A stretch of DNA of 64,000 nt from the NCBI GenBank assembly GCA_021531865.1, contig JAFBIW010000009.1, forward strand, positions 51,275 through 115,274. Reading direction: 5' to 3'. Position 1 is the first letter of the stretch. Each line of letters begins with the position of its first letter. Under the pieces are notes generated by a model, which was not told the DNA's origin, searched no databases, and saw nothing but the letters and a program-made list of their open reading frames with translations. Origin of the DNA: Butyricicoccus pullicaecorum. Its GTDB lineage: Bacteria > Bacillota > Clostridia > Oscillospirales > Butyricicoccaceae. This document shows, piece by piece, positions 34,296 through 41,758 of the stretch. The position numbers and the translations under genes were made by a program.

Positions 34296-35429
34296 ATGGC
34301 AACACCATCCAAGGTATATTTTGCGGATTTCCGCACCACGCTGACCGAAAATTTACAGCAGAAGCTCTGGCGGCTGCTCGACCGGGCGGGTATGAATCAG
34401 ATCGACTTTGACCGGAAATACGCGGCGATCAAGCTGCACTTCGGCGAGCCGGGCAATCTGGCCTTTCTGCGCCCCAACTGGGCGAAGACGGTCGCCGACT
34501 ATGTCAAGGCGCAGGGCGGCAAGCCCTTTTTGACCGACTGCAACACCCTGTACGTCGGCGGACGCAAAAACGCCCTCGACCACATCGACTCGGCCTATTT
34601 GAACGGCTTTTCGCCCTTTTCGACCGGCTGTCACGTCATCATTGCGGACGGCCTCAAGGGCACGGACGAGGTCTATGTGCCGGTTGCGGGCGGCGAATAC
34701 GTGACCGAGGCCAAGATCGGCCGGGCGGTCATGGACGCCGATGTGTTCATCTCGCTGACCCACTTCAAGGGGCACGAGAACACCGGCTTCGGCGGTGCGC
34801 TCAAGAATATCGGCATGGGATGCGGCTCGCGCGCGGGCAAGATGGAGATGCACTCGGCGGGCAAGCCCTCGGTACATACGCCCGACTGCGTCGGCTGCGG
34901 GATGTGCACCCGGATCTGCGCACACAGCGCGATCACGGTCGCGGACAAAAAGGCGTCGATCGATCACAGCAAATGCGTGGGCTGCGGCCGCTGCATGGCG
35001 ATGTGCCCGCGCGACGCGATCCTGCCCGCCAGCGACGAGAGCAACCTCATCCTGAACCGCAAGATTGCCGAATACACCAAGGCGGTCGTGGACGGCCGTC
35101 CCTGCTTCCACATTTCGCTCGTGTGCGACGTGTCGCCCAACTGCGACTGCCACGCTGAGAACGACGCGGCCATCGTGCCCAACGTCGGCATGTTCGCTTC
35201 GTTTGACCCGATTGCGCTCGATCAGGCCTGCGCGGACGCGGTCAACGCCATGCCGATCTGTCCGAACACCGCGCTGACCGACCAGATGGCGCACGGCCAC
35301 TGCTGCGAGGACGCGGAACATCCCGACCACTTCCACCTCGCGCACCCGGACACCAACTGGCAGAGTGCGCTCGAGCACGGCGAAAAGCTGGGGCTGGGCA
35401 CCCGGAACTACGAGCTGGTTCGGATATGA
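34296..35429 (+). CDS. DUF362 domain protein with 2x[4Fe-4S] ferredoxin insert
   Basis: 377 residues. The DUF362 fold (KLHFGEPGNLAFLRP, FISLTHFKGHENTGFGG) brackets two ferredoxin motifs, CVGCGMCTRICAHS and CVGCGRCMAMCP. A later CDVSPNCDCH cluster adds possible ligands. ATG 34296 lies 10 bp after GGAGG; the ATG three codons earlier is too close to it. The stop overlaps the next gene by 4 bp. DUF362 proteins are thought to be electron-transfer or maturation factors, function undefined. First gene of a three-gene operon with a kinase and an ECF S component. Confidence 0.83.
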   Translation: MATPSKVYFADFRTTLTENLQQKLWRLLDRAGMNQIDFDRKYAAIKLHFGEPGNLAFLRPNWAKTVADYVKAQGGKPFLTDCNTLYVGGRKNALDHIDSAYLNGFSPFSTGCHVIIADGLKGTDEVYVPVAGGEYVTEAKIGRAVMDADVFISLTHFKGHENTGFGGALKNIGMGCGSRAGKMEMHSAGKPSVHTPDCVGCGMCTRICAHSAITVADKKASIDHSKCVGCGRCMAMCPRDAILPASDESNLILNRKIAEYTKAVVDGRPCFHISLVCDVSPNCDCHAENDAAIVPNVGMFASFDPIALDQACADAVNAMPICPNTALTDQMAHGHCCEDAEHPDHFHLAHPDTNWQSALEHGEKLGLGTRNYELVRI

Positions 35430-35917
35430 TTACCGTATTATGCGGCCGGGTCGCGGCCGGCAAGACCGCGCTGGCGGAGACCCTGCACCGGGAGACCGGC
35501 GCGGCGGTGCTCTCGTGTGACGACCTGATGCTGACCGTGTTTGACGGCTGTCTGGGCGGGGCGCACGACCGCACCGCAATGAAATGCCTGACCTATTTGT
35601 TCTCGCTGGCCGTCCAGCTCGACGGTCTGGGCGTGGACGCGGTCGTCGATTACGGCTTCTGGCTGCGCGCCGAGCGGGACGCGGCCCGGGCGTACTTCAC
35701 CCGCGCGGGCGTGCCGCACCGGCTGGTGCTCGTCGAATCGGACGAGACCGTGCGGCTGACCCGCCTGTCCCGGCGCAACGAAGCCCTGCGGGACGCGCCC
35801 GGCCGGGTCTACCGGATCGAGGGCGAGCTGCTCGACCGGATGGACGCCAAGTTCGAGCCGCCCGGCCCGGATGAACCGCTCGAACGCTTTGACAATACTC
35901 CGGAAAGGAAGCTGTGA
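35426..35917 (+). CDS. P-loop kinase (AAA_33/zeta-toxin-like nucleotide kinase fold)
   Basis: 163 residues. Walker A GRVAAGKT at 7-14, then SCDDLML (a DD acidic pair at 31-32 typical of small-molecule kinases), and an Arg-rich lid RLTRLSRRNEAL. It likely phosphorylates a small molecule. ATG overlaps the DUF362 stop (ATGA), and the ECF S component follows after 3 bp, so a transported vitamin or nucleoside precursor is the natural substrate guess. No antitoxin is present, arguing against a toxin. Confidence 0.7.
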   Translation: MITVLCGRVAAGKTALAETLHRETGAAVLSCDDLMLTVFDGCLGGAHDRTAMKCLTYLFSLAVQLDGLGVDAVVDYGFWLRAERDAARAYFTRAGVPHRLVLVESDETVRLTRLSRRNEALRDAPGRVYRIEGELLDRMDAKFEPPGPDEPLERFDNTPERKL

Positions 35918-35920
35918 CCC

Positions 35921-36457
35921 ATGCAACGTTTTTCCACCCGGCGGCTGTGCGCGGCGGCTATGCTGCTTGCGCTCGGTCTGCTGCTGCCCCAGATCTTTCA
36001 CATGGTGGGCGGCCGCCCGGCCGCGTCGGTCTTTTCGCCCATGCACCTGCCGGTGCTGATCTGCGGCCTGCTGCTCGGCCCGTTATACGGCGCGGCGGTC
36101 GGCCTGCTCACGCCCATCCTGTCCGCCCTGCTGACCGGGATGCCGCCCGCGGCCATCCTGCCCTTCATGGTCTGTGAGCTGACGGCCTACGGCCTGACGG
36201 CGGGTGCGCTGTCCCGGCGCTTTCCGCTGTATCCCGCCCTGCTGGGCGCACAGATTACCGGACGGCTGGTGTACGCGCTGGCGCTTTTCGCGGGCGGTGC
36301 GCTGTTCGGCATGGACTGCGCCGCGCCCGCCTCGGTCATCACCTCGGTCGTGACCGGCCTGCCCGGCATCCTGCTCCAGCTCGCGCTTGCGCCTGTGCTG
36401 ACCCGCGCGCTGGCGCGCGCCCTGCCCGGCCTGTCGGCCGACGCCCGGCTGATTTAA
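35921..36457 (+). CDS. ECF transporter S component (second)
   Basis: 178 residues, about five to six helices. FSPMHLPVLICGLLLGPLYG and PILSALLTGMPP match the ECF S family (pantothenate/queuosine-precursor-like branch). AAAGGAAG lies upstream of ATG 35921. Third gene of the DUF362-kinase operon; it supplies the import step of that unit, using a shared ECF module elsewhere in the genome. Ligand unknown. Confidence 0.78.
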   Translation: MQRFSTRRLCAAAMLLALGLLLPQIFHMVGGRPAASVFSPMHLPVLICGLLLGPLYGAAVGLLTPILSALLTGMPPAAILPFMVCELTAYGLTAGALSRRFPLYPALLGAQITGRLVYALALFAGGALFGMDCAAPASVITSVVTGLPGILLQLALAPVLTRALARALPGLSADARLI

Positions 36458-36471
36458 GAGTCGTTTGAATG

Positions 36472-36545
36472 AAAAAATGCTGTCCCAATGATGGGGGCAG
36501 CATTTTTTTTGCGCACATTATCACGTGACGGGACGCCGGGCTGCG
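36472..36545. repeat. Degenerate copy of the spoVT 3' end with its terminator (repeat A)
   Basis: TGAAAAAATGCTGTCCC...GGGGCAGCATTTTTT then CACAT..TCACGTG.CGGGAC, closely matching 37623-37690 (repeat B, same orientation). On the minus strand it spells SRHVIM, against the SRHVTM end of SpoVT. The hairpin can still act as a terminator for the ECF operon. Confidence 0.7.
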
Positions 36546-36553
36546 TCTGACTT

Positions 36554-36643
36554 TCAGTAGACGCACTCCTTCGCCGCCCGCACGAAAGCGAACAGGTTTT
36601 CCGGGTCACCCTCGAAAAAGTGGTCGGAGGGGGAAACGATACA
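36554..36643 (-). pseudogene. C-terminal remnant, uroporphyrinogen decarboxylase-like
   Basis: A stop-terminated frame ends in CIVSPSDHFFEGDP then ENLFAFVRAAKECVY, resembling the C-terminus of UroD-family corrinoid methyltransferases (SDxFF, PENI-FV-AAKE). No upstream part of the gene exists; only about 30 codons survive. Confidence 0.4.
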
Positions 36644-36699
36644 CGAAAGTTTCAAAAAACAGAATATACTTTGCGAAAATGCGGGGGAAACAGCCGGTG

Positions 36700-37587
36700 T
36701 TACATCAGCTTGCGGAACAGGTTCTTGAGATCCTCAACGCAGGTCTCGCGCGGGTTGCCCGGACAGCAGGCATCAGCGAAGGCGGACTCGGCCAGGAAAT
36801 CGAGATCCTCCTCGCGCAGGGCTTCGAGCTTGGTCGGGATGCCGACGTCGACCGACAGCTTGCGCACCGCGTCGATCGCAGCCTGCCGGTAGGCGGCCTG
36901 ATCCATGCCAGTGGTGTCGACGCCCATGGCCTCGGCGATATCCTTGAACTTTTCGCTCGTGCATTCGGCGTTGTATTCCATGACGATCGGCAGCATCATC
37001 GCGCAGGCGACGCCGTGCGGGGTGTCATAGACCGCGCCCAGCGTGTGCGCCATCGAGTGCGCAATGCCCAGACCGACGTTCGAGAAGGCCATGCCGGTGA
37101 CGAACTGACCGAGCGCCATGCCCTCGCGGCCGGCGTCCTCGTTCTGGACGGCGCCGCGCAGATTTTTGGCAATCAGCTCGATGGCCTTGAGGTTCAGGCA
37201 GTCGGCCAGCTCCCAGGCGGCCTTGGTGGTGTAGCCCTCGATCGCGTGGGTCAGGGCGTCCATGCCGGTCGAGGCGGTCAGACCCTTGGGCATGCTGGAC
37301 ATCATGTCGGGATCGACAATGGCGACGTCCGGGATGTCGTTGACGTCCACGCAGACGAACTTGCGCTTCTTCTCCACGTCGGTGATGACGTAGTTGATGG
37401 TGGCCTCCGCCGCGGTGCCCGCGGTGGTGGGAACGGCGATGGTGAAGACCGTGCGGTTCTTGGTGGGCGCGACGCCCTCGAGGGAGCGCACGTCGGCAAA
37501 TTCAGGGTTGTTGACGATGATGCCGATGGCCTTGCCGGTGTCCATGGACGTGCCGCCGCAAGCGATGAATCCTGACAAAATCCGCAT
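36700..37587 (-). pseudogene. Iron-containing alcohol dehydrogenase lacking its N-terminal ~95 residues
   Basis: The frame is a good Fe-ADH (FucO/lactaldehyde-reductase-like): GGTSMDTGKAIGII, PTTAGTAAEATINYVITD, the iron ligands in DALTHAIEG, AHSMAH and TPHG, and a normal C-terminus. Family members are ~380 residues and start ~95 residues earlier with the Rossmann half. Here sequence upstream of the GGxS motif is unrelated and runs straight into the terminator of spoVT. No ribosome site supports any start. Flanked by repeat A and repeat B. Likely inactive. Confidence 0.8.
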
Positions 37588-37622
37588 CTGTGTTCTGGGG
37601 ATTCTGCCATCTGTCCGGCGGC

Positions 37623-37662
37623 TGAAAAAATGCTGTCCCGATGACCGGGGCAGCATTTTTTG
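37623..37662 (-). terminator. spoVT terminator (repeat B)
   Basis: AAAAAATGCTGTCCC / GGGGCAGCATTTTTT just after the spoVT stop; duplicated at 36472-36510. Confidence 0.8.
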
Positions 37663-37666
37663 CGGC

Positions 37667-38206
37667 TCACATCGTCACGTGGCGGGACAGGAAATTCGCC
37701 GCCGTCTGGCTCAGCTTGGCCTCGACCTCGGTGGGTCTGGCCGCGTCGTCGTCGGCCAGAAAGGCCACGCAGCCGGTGACGTCGCCCTCGGTGATGATGG
37801 GCGCGGCCACCAGCACATGATAGGGGTCGCTGCCCGAAACGCTGATCCCGGCGTCCGAGCCGGTGTGCTCATAGATGTGCCGCTGCTCCATGAGCATCTC
37901 GAGATCGGACGAGATCGCCTTTTCAAATACGTCCTTCTTCGCGCCGCCCGCCGCCGCGATGACCGCGTCCCGGTCGCAGATCGCACAGGACAGCCCGGCC
38001 GTGCGCGACAGCGCCTCGGCCAGCTCACTGACGAAGGTGCCCAGCTCGCCCATCGGGGAATACTTTTTAAAGATCACCTCGCCGTCGCGGTCGGTGTAGA
38101 TTTCCAAAGGGTCGCCCTCGCGAATGCGCATCGTCCGGCGGATCTCCTTGGGAATGACGACGCGGCCCAGGTCGTCAATGCGGCGCACAATGCCCGTTGC
38201 TTTCAT
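37667..38206 (-). CDS. spoVT: Stage V sporulation protein T (AbrB-family regulator)
   Basis: 179 residues, normal for SpoVT. N-terminal swapped-hairpin AbrB domain (GIVRRIDDLGRVVIPKEIRR, EGDPLEIYTD) followed by a GAF-like domain (AICDRDAVIAAAGG, VLVAAPIITEGDVTGCVAF). It tunes forespore gene expression under sigma-G. GGAGG is 9 bp upstream of ATG 38206. Solitary gene with its own terminator. Confidence 0.93.
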   Translation of the reverse strand: MKATGIVRRIDDLGRVVIPKEIRRTMRIREGDPLEIYTDRDGEVIFKKYSPMGELGTFVSELAEALSRTAGLSCAICDRDAVIAAAGGAKKDVFEKAISSDLEMLMEQRHIYEHTGSDAGISVSGSDPYHVLVAAPIITEGDVTGCVAFLADDDAARPTEVEAKLSQTAANFLSRHVTM

Positions 38207-38369
38207 ATCAGTCAGCCTCCCAGAATCGGTATTTCTTTCGCGGTGGAGGTAGTATCTGTGTTCCGGCGGGAAATATGTAAATCCGGGCTGGAAATGAACG
38301 GAAATCGACAGGATTCGCAGGCACGGGGCATGTTCGGCAAGATTGTACCAAAAATAGCAGGATGCTTCC

Positions 38370-38399
38370 TTGCCGCGGGCGGCGGCGGTTTGCTATACT
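38370..38399 (+). promoter_or_regulatory. Probable promoter of the NitT/TauT-type ABC operon
   Basis: -35 TTGCCG (38370-38375), 18 bp, -10 TATACT (38394-38399), followed by a small TATCGCTGGATAGC hairpin in the leader. Confidence 0.55.
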
Positions 38400-38475
38400 A
38401 TCGCTGGATAGCAGATAAGGTCTGGTATATGACGTTGTCTGCCAACAGATTCCACGATCCAAAAGGAGAATGTAT

Positions 38476-39585
38476 ATGAAAAAGCATTGCAAACGCCTGC
38501 TGGCCGTCCTGCTCGCGGCCGGTCTGCTCGGTTCCCTGACCGCCTGCGGCGGACAGACCGATCCGTCCGCTGAGCCTGCCGCCGACACGGCTGCCGACAC
38601 CACTTCCGACACCGCCGCTGACACGGTCTATGACCTGTCCGTCGGCCAGATGGGCACCGGCATCAAGTCGTCCATGGTCGTGCTGGCGCACGAGCTGGGG
38701 CTGTACGAAAAAGAGGGGCTGAACGTTACTTTTTCGGACATTTCGAGCCTGAATGACGGCATTGTCGCGATCAACGCGGGCAAGCTCGACATCCTGCCCT
38801 TCGGCGTGATCCCGACCTGCACGTTCTATGCGCAGGGCGCCGACCTCGTTATCTTCGGCGGTACGATCGCTGAAGGCAGTCAGGCGGTCTGTAAGCCCGA
38901 GGTGCAGGAGACCTACGCGTCGCTCGAGGGCTTCCGGGGCAAGACGGTCGCCTGCGTGCGCCCTGAGACCGGTCACATGATCATGAAGGCCAAGCTGCGC
39001 GAGGCTGGGATCACGCCGGGCGAGGACGTGACCTTTGTCGAGCTGGACGGTATGCAGTCGGTCGTCGAGGCCGTCAGCAAGGGCGAAGCCGACGTGGGCT
39101 TTGTCAACAGCGGCTTCGGGCAGAACGCACAGAAGCAGGGATTGGTGATTGCGTTTGACGTGGCCGATTACGCGCCCAACGCGGTCTGCTGCCGCCAGAC
39201 CGCTTCGGGGCAGGCCGTGCGGGAGAATCCCGAGCCGTACATCCGCTTCCAGACCGCAAACCTCGAAGCCTACAAGCGTTATTTGGAGGAGCCGCAGCAG
39301 TGCATCGACACCCTGACCGCCTATTCAGGTCTGGAGCCGGAATATGTGGAAAACTGCCTGTACGACGGGGTCATGAAGGTGACGATGGACCCGATGGCGG
39401 TGCGCTGTGAGGAATTTTACGACAGCATGCGTGCAAACGGCGATATCGCGGCCGATGCGCCCGAGGATCTGGGCGAAGCGGTCAATTCGGACGTGTACGC
39501 GCAGGCGCTCGCGCGGATGCACGCGCGCTACCCCGATTGGGATGCCTATGACACGTTGAAAACCGCCTTCGACGAAAATAACTGA
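38476..39585 (+). CDS. ABC transporter substrate-binding lipoprotein, NMT1/SsuA-like
   Basis: 369 residues. Signal peptide and lipobox LTAC (Cys about 25) are followed by an Asp/Thr/Ala-rich linker and a type II binding fold: LAHELGLYEKEGLNV, AINAGKLDILPFGVIP, LEGFRGKTVACVRPETG. These are typical of NitT/TauT family binders for sulfonates, nitrate or thiamine pyrimidines. ATG 38476 follows GGAG by 7 bp; the ATG two codons earlier touches the GGAG. Heads an operon with ATPase and permease. Ligand unknown. Confidence 0.87.
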   Translation: MKKHCKRLLAVLLAAGLLGSLTACGGQTDPSAEPAADTAADTTSDTAADTVYDLSVGQMGTGIKSSMVVLAHELGLYEKEGLNVTFSDISSLNDGIVAINAGKLDILPFGVIPTCTFYAQGADLVIFGGTIAEGSQAVCKPEVQETYASLEGFRGKTVACVRPETGHMIMKAKLREAGITPGEDVTFVELDGMQSVVEAVSKGEADVGFVNSGFGQNAQKQGLVIAFDVADYAPNAVCCRQTASGQAVRENPEPYIRFQTANLEAYKRYLEEPQQCIDTLTAYSGLEPEYVENCLYDGVMKVTMDPMAVRCEEFYDSMRANGDIAADAPEDLGEAVNSDVYAQALARMHARYPDWDAYDTLKTAFDENN

Positions 39586-39590
39586 CCGCC

Positions 39591-40376
39591 ATGCAGGAAT
39601 TGACACTGGATCGGGTCTCCTTCGCCTATCCCTCGGCCGCGGGTGCGCAGGCGCGGTGCGCGCTGTCCGACGTTTCGCTGACCATCCGCCCGGGCGAATT
39701 CGTCTGTCTGGTCGGCCCCTCGGGCTGCGGCAAATCGACTCTCGTGCGCCTGCTGGCCGGGCTGTCCCAGCCCACGGGCGGCGCGATCCTGCACGGCGGC
39801 CGGCCGCTCATCGACGCGCCCGTGCGCACCGCGCTGGTCTTCCAGCACGCCGGGCTGTTCCCGTGGATGCGGGTCGCAAAGAACGTCGCCTTCGCCGCGC
39901 GCAAGACCTGCGGCCTGTCCCGGGCCGAGGCGGCGGCGCGTGCGCAGGAATTGCTGCGCGCGGTCGGGCTGGAGGACGGGGCGGACAAGTACCCGTGCGA
40001 GCTTTCAGGCGGCATGCGCCAGCGTGCCGCGTTGGCCGCTGCGCTGGCGACCGAGGCCGAGCTGCTGCTGCTCGACGAGCCGTTTTCCGCGCTCGACCAC
40101 AAGAGCCGCACCGCTCTGCGCGGCCTGCTCTCCGAACTGTGGGAGAGCGCCGCGCCCCGCCCGACCGTCGTTTTCGTCACCCATGACATCGATGAGGCGC
40201 TGCTGTTGGGCGACCGGGTGATCTTCCTCTATCCCGGACGGGTTGGCCCGAGCTTTCCCGTGCCCTTCACCCGGCCGCGCCGGGAGGAGGACGTGCTCGT
40301 CTCGCCCGCCTGCTGCGGCCTGCGCAAGACGCTCATTTCGCTCTTTTATCAGTCGGAACAGGAGGGAACGCCGTGA
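39591..40376 (+). CDS. ABC transporter ATP-binding protein, SsuB/TauB-like
   Basis: 261 residues. Walker A GPSGCGKST, Q-loop VFQHAGLFPW, signature LSGGMRQRAALAAAL, Walker B LLLLDEPFSALD and switch His in VTHDIDEAL are all intact. It powers the import system formed with the flanking binding protein and permease. It starts 5 bp after the binding-protein stop. Confidence 0.92.
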   Translation: MQELTLDRVSFAYPSAAGAQARCALSDVSLTIRPGEFVCLVGPSGCGKSTLVRLLAGLSQPTGGAILHGGRPLIDAPVRTALVFQHAGLFPWMRVAKNVAFAARKTCGLSRAEAAARAQELLRAVGLEDGADKYPCELSGGMRQRAALAAALATEAELLLLDEPFSALDHKSRTALRGLLSELWESAAPRPTVVFVTHDIDEALLLGDRVIFLYPGRVGPSFPVPFTRPRREEDVLVSPACCGLRKTLISLFYQSEQEGTP

Positions 40377-41275
40377 AACACCGTCCGATTCTGGCCCATG
40401 TGCTGTTTCTGCTCTGCGTTTTGCTCTGCCTGACTGGCGCACGTGGCGGCAAGCACAGCCCGGCCATGTTCCTCGCGGCCCTCTGCCTGATCGAAGCGGC
40501 TGTAGCCGTTTCATGCGTGCGCGGGAAGAATGCGCGCGCGGCGGGCGACGTGGGCGCACTGCTGTTCCTCTTTTTCGCGGTCTGGCAGACCGTGACCCAT
40601 TTCGGTTGGGCCGACCCGATCCTGTTTCCCACGCCCGAAGCCGTGTTCGCGGTGTTCTGGACACAGCGCGCCGAGATGGCCGCGGGCGTGCTGTCCTCGA
40701 TGGGGCTGCTCGCCGTCGGCTTTCTGCTGGCCTTGCCGCTCGGCTCGGTCGCGGGCATGGCGGTCGGACGCAGTCCGCGCCTGCGCGGGGCGGTGCTCCC
40801 GGCCGTGCGCGTGCTCACGCCGGTCTCGCCCATCATTTACGCGCCCTATCTGGTCGCGGTCATGCCCAGCTTCCGCGCGGCGGCCGCCGCCGTCATCTTC
40901 ATCGGCATCTTTCTGCCCACCCTGCTTTCAATGTCCGAGCGCGCCGCCCATCTGGATCAGACCCTGCTGGACACGGCGCAGATGCTGCGCCTGAGCCGCC
41001 GGGAGACGATTTTCGAGGTCGTCGTGCCCTATTTGTTCCCGAGCATGCTCATGAGCCTGCGGCAGTCCTTTTCGACCTCGTTCATGCTGCTCACGATGGC
41101 CGAGATGCTCGGCTCCCGCACCGGCATGGGTTATTTTATCCGCAAATTCGCGGACTACGCCGACTATACCAAGGTTGCGGCCGGAATTCTTCTGGTCGCC
41201 GCCGTCATCACTGTGCTCAACCGCCTGCTCGACCGCCTGAGCACGCGCCTTGTCCGCTGGACGCCCGCGCCCTGA
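40373..41275 (+). CDS. ABC transporter permease, SsuC/TauC-like
   Basis: 300 residues with about eight hydrophobic stretches. Two extra N-terminal helices precede the usual six. The cytoplasmic coupling loop (LDTAQMLRLSRRETIFEVVVP) corresponds to the EAA motif. Start ATG overlaps the ATPase stop (ATGA). Completes a three-gene import system. Confidence 0.88.
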   Translation: MKHRPILAHVLFLLCVLLCLTGARGGKHSPAMFLAALCLIEAAVAVSCVRGKNARAAGDVGALLFLFFAVWQTVTHFGWADPILFPTPEAVFAVFWTQRAEMAAGVLSSMGLLAVGFLLALPLGSVAGMAVGRSPRLRGAVLPAVRVLTPVSPIIYAPYLVAVMPSFRAAAAAVIFIGIFLPTLLSMSERAAHLDQTLLDTAQMLRLSRRETIFEVVVPYLFPSMLMSLRQSFSTSFMLLTMAEMLGSRTGMGYFIRKFADYADYTKVAAGILLVAAVITVLNRLLDRLSTRLVRWTPAP

Positions 41276-41302
41276 GCACGGCTGAGCACCGAACGGAATC
41301 TG

Positions 41303-41346
41303 AAAAGCGCTCTGTGTACCGAAATCGGTACGCAGGGCGCTTTTTT
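41303..41346 (+). terminator. Intrinsic terminator of the ABC operon
   Basis: AAAAGCGC-TCTG-TGTACCG / CGGTACGCAGGGCGCTTTT stem with T6. Confidence 0.85.
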
Positions 41347-41398
41347 GTCATTTTATGACGAAACATCAAACATCATCCGTGCGTTTTCCGGATTCCGG

Positions 41399-41464
41399 GC
41401 GCAGAAGACCGACCTGCTGAGAGGCGATTTCGGACAGAACGGTCTTCTGCGCCTGTTTTTTTCG
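41399..41464 (+). terminator. Second long hairpin with T-run
   Basis: GCGCAGAAGACCG (41399-41411) pairs perfectly with CGGTCTTCTGCGC (41440-41452) around a 28-base loop, followed by GTTTTTTT. Either a backup terminator or a leader element for the downstream surface-protein gene. Confidence 0.6.
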
Positions 41465-41583
41465 CTTGCCCGGAGAGAGACGACACGTTTCGCGCGTTTT
41501 CGGGAATTTTACGCGGTATTCTGAAAGGGACCAGACGACAAAATATTGATTTTGCAATCAGATCAAAGCCGGGAGAGATCAAC

Positions 41584-41682
41584 ATGGAAACGATAGAGAG
41601 AGAAACAAAGCTTGTCGAGCAGGCGCACGACCGGCTGCCGGAAAAGGAACAGTGCATGATCGGCTGGACGCAGGACGGGTGA
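41584..41682 (+). CDS. Possible 32-residue peptide upstream of the surface protein gene
   Basis: ATG 41584 is 6 bp after GGGAGAG and opens a 32-codon, strongly charged frame (METIERETKLVEQAHDRLPE, then KEQCMIGWTQDG). It ends 76 bp before the SLH gene start. Could be a leader or small protein, or chance. No family recognised. Confidence 0.3.
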   Translation: METIERETKLVEQAHDRLPEKEQCMIGWTQDG

Positions 41683-41758
41683 GAAAGCAATCATTGTGCG
41701 GGCCTGCCCTGCATAGTGTTGATCGGATAGATATTCCAACATGTTAGGAGGAAAAACT

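Noticed and set aside
35426..35917. Zeta-type toxin
   Set aside because: The P-loop kinase fold is similar, but there is no antitoxin partner and the operon is metabolic.
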